Shown here in pieces: positions 1 to 12,200 of a DNA stretch of 64,000 nt. This DNA is from Poecilobothrus nobilitatus (taxonomy: Eukaryota > Arthropoda > Insecta > Diptera > Dolichopodidae), in NCBI GenBank assembly GCA_947095535.1, contig OX352774.1, forward strand, positions 43,478,496-43,542,495, in the 5' to 3' direction. The stretch's first letter is position 1. Each line of letters begins with the position of its first letter. The translations under genes and the position numbers were made by a program. Under the pieces are notes generated by a model. It ran no database searches. It was not told the DNA's origin and saw nothing but the letters and a program-made list of their open reading frames with translations.

Positions 1-97
1 ATAGTGAGGGTTGTCGCCTTCAAACTCCTGCTTAAGATATTATTAAAACCTTGTTTTTGTAACCAACTATAAAACTTCTCCTAATTCAGAACTTAGC
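1..97 (+). repeat. Dispersed repeat, copy 1
   Basis: The segment shares a diagnostic string of blocks with 5127-5220 and 16134-16200: 'tAGTGAGGGctGccgc..c', then 'gCTaAacaAATTATTaAAACC', then 'TTTgTAACCAACTcTAAAAtc' and 'CTAATTcAGAAt'. Part of the family also occurs just upstream of the third copy (16051-16086). It is non-coding and of unknown class. Confidence 0.5.
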
Positions 98-377
98 AAA
101 TACATAATATATACAGATATTTTGTAAAAAGCCACTATGATTTTAAATTCAACTTTAAAATTCCTCCTAATTCAGAATTTCTCGAATATACTCGTACATA
201 AATTCTAGAAAAGGAACCCTGATTTTGTAATCACTTATAAAATCCCTTCTAATTATTTTTTTACATGTATTTAATCCCTAATTATATGCGTATTCTCTAT
301 AGAATAGAACATTTCGTTATGGAATTTATTTTGTGGAATTATTTTTTTCATTGTTTGGAATATAGTAACTTTAGAAA

Positions 378-536
378 TTTTTTTTTTTTTTTTGAATTAT
401 GGCACCATCTTATTATATATCATAAGCGAAATTTATGTTATTTTTTATTAATCTAAATATCACCCAACAGAGATTTGAACTATAGAGATCTTTCACATGA
501 AAAACCGGTGTCTTAACCAGTACACCAATGAGTAGA
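378..536 (-). repeat. tRNA-derived SINE-like element
   Basis: Read on the minus strand there is a tRNA-like head (about 534 down to 460) with an A-box-like TGGTGTACTGG and a B-box-like GTTCAAATCTC. A body of about 65 bp follows, then an A tail seen as a T run at 378-393 on the plus strand. The acceptor and anticodon stems do not fold convincingly, so it is not a working tRNA gene. I saw no clear target duplication. Confidence 0.45.
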
Positions 537-722
537 TTACAATAATTGTTAAAGTCCAGCTGCATATTTAAATTATATAAATATAGTCCTAACTTTTAAG
601 GTAATATTTTGTATTAAACAAAAAAAACTAAAAACAGGATAAAAAAAATTTGAAACTTTATTTTATTATAATATAACTAGAATTAGTCTAATTTATTTCT
701 AGAATTAGGGGTTTAAATTTAG

Positions 723-1530
723 CTAAATAACAATTTTAGAGCTCTGATACTCCTCAAACAGGGTGTGGTACAAAAATAAATTCTGAGACAACTTATAATA
801 ATTCTAAATGATCTTTCTTCTCTTATTTTTAAGTCCCTATCTGAAAGCGTGCCGGAGTTATGAAGTAAGAATTTTGTTTTCACATAACGGTAAATTTCAA
901 TAGTAAATTACAAAATATTGCATAATTTTGATTTTGTTTTATAAAGATAATAAAAGTTCCGGTCTTGTAGGGTTTTTAGATTGAAAAACTTCTTTGCAAA
1001 ATCTGAGATAAATACATTTGAAAATAGGTTTCTTTTTTTCAATTTTGAGGGGCTGTAACTTCGTAACCCTATATAATTAAGAAAAACCGTTAACGCACAT
1101 AAAAATATATTCCTCAAACTTTAATTTTTATATCTTGCCGAAGAAAAATTTGTACAGAAAGATTTGTTTCCTATTTAAAAGCGTGCTGGAGTTATGAAGT
1201 AGGAAAAATCAGGCAACATTTCGTTTTAACATAACGGTAAATTTAAATGCTAAATTTAAAGAAAATGTATAATTTTAATATTGATTTATAAAGGTAAAAG
1301 AAGGTTCTGTCCAATGGCGTTCTTAAATAGAAAAATAGTTAAGCAGAACTTGAGATATACACATTTATAATTTATATAAGACCTACCCATGGTTAAAATT
1401 TCATTACTCTATCTTTAACGGTGTAGAAGTTTTGCAAACAGATGGGCAGGCGGACAGAGTGAAATTAGTAGCCACACTTTTTCAAAATTTTTTTGAAAAT
1501 GTGCTAAAAAGATGTAATTTCATATTTGCT
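723..1530 (+). repeat. Dispersed repeat related to an inverted copy at 10620-11100
   Basis: The 3' part (about 1160-1520) aligns with the reverse complement of 10620-11100. Shared blocks include 'GCGTGctGGAGTTATGAAGT', 'ACATAACGGTAAATTTAAAT', 'CCTACCCATGGTTAAAATTT' and the 'GGCGGACAGAGTGAAA' tail. Shorter matches to the 'AAGCGT..CGGAG' and 'CACATAACGGTA' blocks occur at 7262-7440 and about 37690-37860. It has no coding capacity; it is probably a non-autonomous element or the remnant of a larger one. Confidence 0.6.
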
Positions 1531-4500
1531 AATAATAAAACAAGATAGAATGCAATATCAAATTTTTTAAAGACACATATTTTAAAACGGTAGTAATGTT
1601 TTAGAATTTAATTATTTTTGCATAACATTTTATGTTTCTTTATATTTTTGTAGAAAATTATGAAAAATTAATAGACAATATCTTGATTTTTAACAGAGAC
1701 CCTATAGTTAATTATGTATGTTATTGATAAGTTTTGAACTTTGAAAAAAAATTTGAAAAAAAATTCAGATTTTAGGTGTCGAAAATTGAGCAAAATTTGA
1801 AATCATAATAAATGATGAGGAATATAAAAAGTTTTTCTGAATTTTTCAAAAATTTTCTACCATTAAACAATTAGGAAATACGTGGAAATGTCCAAAATTA
1901 TGATTTTACTTAACGGTAAATTTAAATGTCAAATTATTAAAAATCCTGCAACTTTTGTTATAATTTAAAAAGACATAACCTATACTTTTTCAAAACGTTT
2001 TAATTAAAGAAAATATTTTAATTTATCAAAAAATTCAATGAATGACAAAAATTTTGTAACATATATTTTAGTGCTTGGTTAATTTAAAAGTTTTTTCAAA
2101 ATTTTTACATTTCCCGTTTATTTAACTAAAAATAATTTTTGGATAACCGAAAAAAAAAACATATCAACAAAACCAAACGAGACAAAAATAAGTTTTAAAG
2201 TTAATTTTCTACTTGACAAAACTATATATAAATTTTTTTTTGAAGAAATTTTATTTTTCGGGATTTAAACTTTAATTGACTTTCAAATTTTTTAATATAA
2301 TAAATAGTTTCTTTTTTACTTTCACTTTTATTTTATTTTTTTTTAACAAACTGGTTACAGATCATAAAATTAGTGGGTTTAAACAAAAATTAAAATTTTG
2401 TTAAAAAACTGTACAGCATTTAAACTTCGAACATACAATTCTTCCTCTTTTTTTAGCATTTCGTTTTAATGGTGAAATTGATGAATTTAATGTAATTTTG
2501 TTTTTATTATTTTTCTTCACTTCAAAAATATTTTAATCCTTAATATCATAACGTGCAATATTATTTTCTCTTAAACTTGGCAAACATTTTCGTATATAAT
2601 TTAGTTTTTTCTCTTGAAATATTTAAAAAACATTTTTTTGTTTATTTGTTGTTCAACAAGTTTATAATTTATATAATTTTTTTTTAAAGTTTTTTGTTTT
2701 TTTTTTAAATTCTATAATGTTTCTCTTTAAAATCTATAAATTCAGGATAATATATTATAAATACTTCCAACATTTTTTTTCAATAAAGAGAAAATATTTC
2801 ATGCGAACTTTCTCGCGAACCGGTAATTTCTATTTTTTGAATAAAAGAGAAATGAGAGAATAACCTGTTGAATCAACAATCAAAATAAAAATTGAATGTC
2901 CTTTTGATAAAAAAATTTTTCATTCATATGGCTCATCATTTTTCTATTTCTTTTTTTTTTTTTAAAAGCTTCTTTTATTTTGGAATCCTTATTAAGGATA
3001 TCTGATTATTTTTAGGTTACATCTTCTTATTTTCAACTTTTCTTTTAAAGAAGCTAACAAAAGTTCGGTCAATTGTCTTGATACATTATATTAAAAAAAA
3101 TATATCAAAATTAGATTAGGTAACATATTTTGTTATGTTTAATAAATGTTTACACAAGTCTTAAATTTTTAATTTCACTTTAATTTTTTTCTAAAAACAG
3201 CTCCTAAGACTTTCATTTTAAACATAATTGATTTTTGTTAATTTTTTGTATCGGCCATTTTGCTTAATTAATCATAACTATAAAATATATTGTTGATTTA
3301 GTGAACTATAATCTATATACTAAATTAACTGAAAGTAATCATTTACAATCAATTAATACTAATATTGTTACTACTTATTAATGGTAGTGATTTTAGAATA
3401 ATAACATTAGCTATTCTAATAAAATCTAACACCTTAACTAAACATCAAACAATTTTAGCATTACAAATTGATTAAAGAAAGTCTAGATTCATAAACAGGA
3501 CGTATCGAATCAACTCAAGTAAAGTCAAGTAAAGAAATTTTTTTGAACTGAGTCAATACGTGAAATACTTACATCACGATAGGGGAACCCCCGTATACTT
3601 AGTTTGAATATTCAAGTATAGGTTTTACATAAGTAATGAAAAGTTGCTTGGTGATATCCATTGATTTTTTTTGAGTCTTACAAAAATATGTTGTAAGTAA
3701 TGAACGCAGTATTATAAAAATTCATGTTTGGTTTTTTTCTTTATTTCTAAAATTTTATTTTTGTAAAAAATATGAAAAAGTATTTTTGTAACCCCTTAAG
3801 TATAAATATCAAAAAGGAGAAATACTATAACCTTGTAGAAAAATAACCTTGTCCATATAAAATACATATATATTATATTATTTGCACATGTATGATATAT
3901 ATGTGAAAAGTTTTTTCAAAACCATTGTGGATAAGATTTACGACATATGTATATAGAAGAAAACCACTAACCTGGGGTAATAATATACTAGAATATCCTT
4001 ACATATAGAAAATAAAATTAAAAAAACTGATTTTTTATAGTCCAAGCAAAAACAAAAAATATTCTTCCAAAAAAACTACAATTCTTTAAATTTTTTATAT
4101 TAAAAATAAAATTAAATAAAATTAAACACGCCAATTTCTCATTTTCAAAAATTAAAAAAAAAATTAAATAAACTATTTTACAAAACAACTGATACTTTAC
4201 CAAAACATAAAAAAAATAATATATATTATTAAATAAAATAAAACAAAACAGAAAAAAATGAATATTCTTACATATTTAAATTTTATTATTACTTTCTCAA
4301 CACCTATAATTTTGCGTTTGCAATTCGCATTTCCATATTTTATTCACCTTTCATATTTTATTCAACTCTCATTTTTTACTTTAAAAATGCATAATGACTT
4401 ATTAGAAAATATTTTGAATTACTATTATATTATGTGCAATTTAATCTGACCTTATTTAGTTCTTACATAATATCCTTACATATGATATTTGCAATTTTAG

Positions 4501-4909
4501 TCAGATTAAACCTTTATTCCTTATTTGACCTTATTTAGTCAGATTAAGTTACAAATATTCAGATTAAGTTAATAAAATTCTAAATTGCAAAAATTCATTT
4601 TGTCTAAATCAAGACGGGCATGTTAAATCTGGTTCCATTTGGTATAAATTATAATGATGCAATTCACAAAAAAATATTTGACAAAAATATATTTTGCAAA
4701 TATCTGAGTATTATGACATATATTATGAAAAAAAGCATATAACCCTGATTTTAAAATAATTAACACTAAAATTTCTACTAAATAATTTTTTTTTTTCACA
4801 TTCATATTTCAAAGGTAGTTTGAGAAGTGTCCGCTTTTAATAATAGTAATTTTTTGAAGAGTCATTTAGTCTTTTTTGTCAAATAAATATCTTTTTGAGA
4901 ATGGATTGG

Positions 4910-5510
4910 CTTCCGAAAATGATCCCGCAAGAAATAATCTCCCAAAAAAAATTAAATAACCCCCCAAAAATTTGTTTAGGAAATAATACCCTATATCTAA
5001 AAAGTACCAAATAATCCCCCAATTTCTCTAAAATAAATAAATGTTCAAATAACCCCTCAAAACTACCACCTATATACTTTAAATCTACTCCATATAAAAA
5101 AAAATTTAATTTCAAAAGAATTTGAAATAGTAGAGGCTGCAACCCCAAACTCACGCTAAACAAATTATTTAAACCTTGATTATATAACCAACTCTAAAAT
5201 CCATCCCAATTGAGAATCTCACATATATATATATCTGCACTTATACATACACATATAAATATATAACTGTCATTTTTCTCTTCGGTATTTTCAAATTCAA
5301 AATTTTGTAATTCGCGATTTTGAAATTTCGGCGAGTTTTTTTCTTAAAATTTTGATTTTCGGAGCAACTGTTAATGCATTTTAAAAGAATTTGGGGGATT
5401 ATTTCATTTTAATTTGGAGGCTATTTTACTTTGTTGCTGGAATGTTTCATTTTGAATTTGAGGTATTATTTCAAAATGAAATAATCCCCCATTTTTTTTA
5501 GACATACATT
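4910..5510. repeat. Foldback-like region built of AAATAAYCCCCCAA motifs
   Basis: The left arm (about 4920-5060) repeats variants of 'AAATAACCCCCCAA' several times. The right arm (about 5385-5505) carries the reverse complement ('TTGGGGGATTATTT') and ends 'AAATAATCCCCCA'. The middle carries dispersed-repeat copy 2 (5127-5220) and a TA-rich stretch. The layout resembles a MITE with subterminal repeats. No terminal duplication was identified. Confidence 0.4.
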
Positions 5511-6215
5511 ATTATCTCTATGTTCTTAACTTTACTCTTTATCTCTCTATCGTTCTTTACTAAAATATTTTATTTATTCTTTTTCCAAAAACTGGGAGCG
5601 CATCATATGCCTGTATTTCATTTTCCAGTATTGTCATTTGACCATATTTTTTTATAATTCGTCTGTATTATCATTTGACTGCATGTAAAACAAAATGTAG
5701 AGCGAGGGCCGCCGTTGCTAAAAAAAATTATTGAAATATGATTTTGTGCAACTCTAAAATCACTTCAGTTATTATATGTTTAAATGTTTTAGAAATGTTG
5801 CAGTCAAATAAAATATTGTATTGTGTGATAATAACATAAAAAATTACAAGAAGTATGATTATATATAATAAATAATGTAGTATTGAAGTTTCAAATTCTT
5901 GAAAATTTAAAAGTTAAGATCTCCAGCTACAAACATAAAAAAAAATCTCCTTTATAAACAAAAATAACAACATTATACATCTAACTTTGGGGGGGTACTT
6001 CAAACTAAAAAAAATTTGTAGTTATAATTTGTAATTTTTTAACCGTATTTTTTTCAGTTTTCTATTGCATCACTTTACACATAATATTATGTACTTAGTT
6101 TGTTATTCAATAAAAAATTTAATTTAATTTTGTAATAAAATCTACATATAAATAATTGTTTTCTGGAAATATTATTTTTTTTTTTAATTATTTTTTTTTT
6201 TTTGTTTTGTTTCAG

Positions 6216-9200
6216 AAGATGAAAAAACTGGTACTCTTGATGCTTTACTTAGTAATGCATATTGTCGATCTCAAAGATTTCTTTCAAAGACTATTGCCCA
6301 ACTGAGGCCCGAACTAACAATGTCCATGTTTTCTGGTAAGTAAACAAAATTTAATTAAAAAAAATTAGAACGAATTTTTTAAATATTTAAAAATTTATTG
6401 TGTCACCTATACTAAAATTATTAAGATTTTCATAAAAAATATTAAATACTAAATAAGTCCATCAATCAATTTCAAAGTTATTTTAGAATAGTCTTAGATT
6501 TCGAAGTTTTAAAATTCATTATGAATATATAATTTAAAATTTTGAGATTTCGTAATTCAAAATCATAAAATATAACATTCGTGCGTGTGTAAAAAATAAG
6601 ATGCTTAAAAAAAATTTTTTTTTTTGTTATTAGATTTGGTACGAAAAACTTTTTTAAATTCCATTTTGTATTTTACAAATGTCTTTAAAATAAAAAATTA
6701 ATTTTAAACAGAAATCTTATTATGTTTATTTATTAATTAGGCATTCACGTATATCATACCTACTTTATTTTTTTAATTTAAAATAGTACTTCATAAAAAT
6801 TGATCCTAACTTGTCTATAATATTAAGAGACAACTTATAAAAAAAGGACATATGACATTGGTCCTTTCCGTTTAAAAAAACATTTAACAAATGATTGTAA
6901 TATGTGTTTACAAATACATATATTATATACGTATAAGAAAAAAATATTGGAGTCACTAAAAAAATTGACTTCGATTTTAATGAATATATGACTTGGATCT
7001 TGGATATTTCTAACGTTTTGAAATTGCTTATCATTTTCCATACTTGAATATATGTCAATTCTGTACAAGTAAATAAAAAACAAGGCAGAAATGATATAAA
7101 CGAACAGTTTTTAAAGGTGCACATTTTCCGAAATGCAATACAAACAATTTAGAATAAATACCAAAATTGATGTAATTTCTATTGGGATTTTATATAAAAC
7201 AAAAATTGTTAAAAATCAAAAGATACTTATGCCTTATGTTACGATGCCTAAAAATAATAAATTTAAATTTGTGAGTCCTAATAGCTCTTAAACAGGGGGT
7301 GGCACAAAAAAAAATGATGCGGTAACTAATGCTATTCTGAAAGATTTGTCTTCTCTCTGTCAAGCCTTTATCTAAAAGCGTTACGGAGATATGTAAGAAA
7401 CAAAATGTTGCAAAATTTTGTTTGCACATAACGGTAAAAAAATTGTATAATTTTAATATTTAAAAGGGCTTATCGTTTTTAGAATGAAAAACACTAAAGC
7501 AGAACCTAAGATACACATTTAAAAATTGGCTTTACCAAAATTTGAGGGCCTCTAGCATCGTAATGAATTGAGTTAGTACATAAAAAAGTACAACATTAAT
7601 TTTTTAAGAGTTATTTTAGATTTTATGTAAAAGTTATGGTTTTTATGAAAAATTTATTTTGAAGAAAAGTTTAGAAGAGATTTGACTTTCCTATTATAAT
7701 ATCACTTAACAAAATGAAGATTTAACTATAATTTTGTATATAGATTCTACTTATCAAATTATATGAGTACCATTCGTCCTTTATATATTCAATATAATAA
7801 AAACAGAAAGAGTACATATCTATTGTTAATTATTTTTAAATTCAAGTCAAATGATACTTTTTTTTTTTTTAATGAACATTTAAAATGTCAAAAACACATA
7901 ACCCATAAGTTAAAAATTAAAAAATAAAGTATTAATAAATAATTTGTTAAAGGCGGCACGTGATTGATTTTAAAGAAATCAGGAAAAAAGGCAAGTGTGT
8001 GAACAATACAAATTCAATTTGTTTTTGGGAGGTTTTTTTTTTTTTGGGTTACAATTTGTAATGCTAGATCAAATATTAAATAAAAGCTATAAGTTCAGAG
8101 ATTAATCTTTGTATATATAGTTATACATTACATTATAATCATTTTATCCTTCAGATATTCATAAATATACCAATAAAGTAACAATCAAATGCTTTTAAAA
8201 TTCAAAATTTAATTTCAAGATAGATTTAAGGAATTGAAAATAATATTATTATGTGATCACAAAAATAGAAAAAATTTATTTTTAAACCGGATACAATTTA
8301 AAATTAATTTCAACTTAAAATTCAATATATAACACATTTATATATGTAATAATTTTTTATTTCGAAATCGTTTTTATATAAAAAAAAAATATATGCAAGT
8401 ATCATAATATATAAATATGATTTTTCATTTAGTCTAATAACTATACAATTCTCAACAAACTCTTAAAAATTATTTTTAATAGAGAAAAAAACCCACGCTT
8501 ATTACTGACAGTTTTAAAACAAAATTAACATAGTCTATAAAATTCAAATTATTCTTTAAAAATATAATGCTTCAATATATAAAAATATATAATTTAATAA
8601 TCCTTAAAAATTTGTGTTTTTTGATTAAAAAGAAGGATTCTAACTTTCAAATTGAATTTATTTACTAACTCTTATTTTATAAACCTTGAACTTGAAAAAC
8701 TTGAAATTTGAAATTATTTAAAATATTTAAAGTATATTTTATACTGCTTTAATGTTTTATAAATCAGTCAATGGTTTAGTATTTATGACACCGGCCTTTC
8801 ATAAAAAAAAAATAAAATAATTCTTGTATTAGATAACAGATCGTGCAGAAATAAAAATATTTACGTTTCATAGTTTTGTACAATAGCTACAGCCGAGCAT
8901 TCACCGAGTGAAAAGATTCCAGAAACTGAGGTATAATCATATATAAATAACTTAGTGGAGGCTCCTATACTCTTTATATGAAAAGGAGACAAAAAAAATT
9001 AATAACAATATCCAGTTAACATTTTAGGTCACAGTAACACAGTAGGTCCAGTTAACATTTTAAAAAGTATATAAATAATTTAGTTATATTATGTACATAT
9101 AATATACAATAAATTTTATTATGATGTTTATATTTTTTATAATTCTATGCATAATTTATCTCCATTATATATAAAAAAAAAAAAAAATTGGTACTTACTT

Positions 9201-12200
9201 TACTTTTACCATAGTTTAAGAAAGATTTTCAACCTTCTATGTATATACTATATACATAATCCCTTTAAATTGTTATTCTATTTATGTTTTTTACTTCAAT
9301 TATTTTTTTTTCTCTTTCTCTCTCTAGAAATAACTTATCGTTTGCAAACATCTAGAGATGAAGTACGTGCTTTATTATTACAATGTCTTTTACCATGGCT
9401 GGAAAATATGGAATTAATAGCAACTAGTGTACCACCTGCAACACCTTTATCATATATAATGGTAAATTATTAAAAAAATACAAAAAAAAAAATATTATTT
9501 TCAATTAACAAAAATCTGTTTTTAATGGAAAATTAATTATTTTTAACGTTTTAAACTTTCTTTTTTTTTTGATTTAGTATTTTCCTGATTCTGGTACACG
9601 AGGCAAACGTGAAGGTTCTGGATCAACAGAAGCTACTGAAATGATTTTGAATAACTTATTTTATATAACCGCAAAGGTATAAGTTTTTTCTTTTATAGTT
9701 TTTAAAATGATTTTAGATAATATAAAAATAAAATTTTTCTATTATACATATACACATATATGAGAATCTAATATATGATATCAAGTATCTAATATTATAA
9801 TCTAAAAGCATAAACTCGTATTTTGTGATGTTTTGTGTGGGATTTATTGAAAATCAGGTTTTGTGTATAATGGCATAGAAAAAAGAAACATTTACGTCTC
9901 ATACCTGCACATGTGTTCCCAAAAATTTGTAACTCAAATGTGTACGACATAACGAAATTTAAGAAGAGAATTAACATCCTTCTTCAAAATAACTCTCAAT
10001 TTTTTTCCTTCATCCTTCATAATTCTAAATTTCCCAAATCCAATTTTCCAAGTAATCTTTCCCTCATCTTTTTCCCCACAATCAAACTTTATACATTATA
10101 TCACTATGTATTAAAGGACCCATCCTAAAGTTTGGTTTTAAAGATGAGGGTGGTTTTGGTTGGTTAATGTCCAGCACTACCCAAAGGAACCTCGATGTTT
10201 TCCACCGTCCCTCGTAAAACAAAAATAAATAAAAAATTTTACAGTGGAGCTATTTGAAGGGACATATGAATATAAAAGTGCGGTTAAATGAAAATATCGT
10301 CATAATATAATAAATGTAAAATTTACTTTTTTTATATATTTCTAGTATTCGCCCACCCCGCGAAATCCAAGGTGTTTAAATAAGCAATTGCAATTCACGC
10401 AACCAATGACAAATATTCGGGGTTTTTTAAATTTACTCTATGAAATGTATATGATAGTCCTGAAAAGGATTTTTGTATTATTATTGTTATTTTGTTGATG
10501 ATAGTCCTCAAAAGGATATTTTTATTATTATTTATACGTTGAACTCGAAATTTGAGGTAGTTTGATAAATAACTGTGGTTAACCACAATTATCCGTAGCC
10601 AATATTTATAATTTTTTAGCACATTTCCAAAAAAAATTTTAAAAAATGTGCCTATTAGTTTCACTCTGTCCGTCCGTTCGTCCATCTGTCCTTCTGTTTA
10701 CAAAATTTCTACACATTAAAGATAGAGAAAAAAAATTTTAACCATGGGTAGGTCTCATAAAAAAATTAATTTTGTAGAACAACTTTTTCATGTAGCCCCA
10801 TCCATCAGGGAACTGCAGCCCCTCAAACTTTGAAAAAACCCTATTTTTAAACGCGTATATTTCATGTTCCGCTTAACATCTATTCAATCTGAAAACGCCA
10901 TTCGACAGGATTTTTTTTTTACCTTTATAAATCAATATCAAAATTATATATAATTTTTAAATTAAGTATTTAAATTTACCGTTATGTGAAAACCACATTT
11001 TGCATGATTTTTCTACCTTCATAACTCCGTCACGCTTTTAGATAGGAGCTTGAAATTTTGAGGCAAGAAAGATCTTTTAGAACTAATGTAGAATGAATAT
11101 TTATCATTTAAAAAAAAAATAAAAATCGGTTGGTTAAATCATTGAGTAAAATGATTTTAAATGTCTATCATTTACAGATTAAATATTATGATATGGAAGA
11201 ATTTATTTCGTTTAAAATATCAAAAAAACAAGTAAAAATAACAGTAAGTGTCGATGCAACCGACTTATTTATACCCTACACCTAAAAAATTCAAATTAAA
11301 TTAAAAATCCATAAGTTATTTTAGTTAGGTATTTAATACAAGCTAAAAAAAATAAATGCTGTTACAACCTTTGTACAAAATTTCAGGTTTCTATCTTTAT
11401 TAAATTCGAAAATATGATTGTTAGGTCTTGGGAAGTGTGTGAAGGCACGCCAACCACCACCCCAATTCATATCAAATTTTAGAGACATCAACAGGGTAGA
11501 ACATTCTTATATCAAATTTCAAGTTTATATATTTATCAATTTCGAAGATATGCTTGTTTGGTCTTAGGAGTTGTGTGGCAGATACCCGAACAACCATTCT
11601 AATTCATCTCAAATTTTGGACAAATCAGGGATTCAGGAAACAACACCCTAGTACCAAATTTGAAGTTTCTGTCTTTATTAATTTCGAAGATATGCTTGTT
11701 CGGTTTTGGGAGTTGTATGGCAGGTACCCGAACGACCACTCCAATTCATCTCAAATTTTAGGCAAATCAGGGATTTAGGAAACAGCACCCTCGTATCAAA
11801 TTTGAAGTTCCTATCTTTATTAATTTCGAAGATATGCATGTTCGGTTTTGGGAGTTGTATGGGAGGTACCCGAACAACCACTCCAATTCATCTCAAATTT
11901 TGGGGATATCAGGGATTCAAAAAAACACACCCCCTCGTACAAAATTTTAAGTTTCTATCTTTATTAATTTCGAAAATATGCGTATTAGGTTTTGGGAGTT
12001 GTATGGGAGGTACTCGAACACATGGTCCGATTTCGCCCACTTACAATCCCCGCTTTACCTTAGTCATTGTTAACCTACAGTATAAATTTCATCAAGATAG
12101 CATCATTATTGTTTAAGTTATTGTGCGTACGGACGGACGGACGGACATCGCTAAATCGACTCAGGCGGTGATCCTGATTCAGAATATATATACATGTCTA

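Larger units (their letters stand above)
1..6215 (+). other. Large fry intron (3' part), repeat-rich, no exon seen
   Basis: No conserved reading frame is visible before the fry acceptor at 6214-6215. The stretch is AT-rich intronic sequence with repeats: a dispersed repeat at 1-97 and 5127-5220, a tRNA-like SINE at about 378-536 on the minus strand, a longer dispersed repeat at about 723-1530, and a foldback-like region at about 4910-5510. Because the first exon at 6216 begins with a split codon, this is the 3' part of an intron and not intergenic DNA. The short reading frames here are not protein-like. Confidence 0.75.

Noticed and set aside
4879..5163. 94-codon minus-strand open frame
   Set aside because: It runs through the repeated C-run motifs and dispersed-repeat copy 2; no protein-like conservation.
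6765..7124. 119-codon minus-strand open frame in a fry intron
   Set aside because: Composition (F, I, Y, K, N) is what AT-rich non-coding DNA gives; a second frame on the same strand is also open there, and no motif is recognisable.
11554..12116. Overlapping plus and minus open frames over the tandem array
   Set aside because: They translate the 142-bp repeat unit again and again; no family resemblance, and both strands are equally open.
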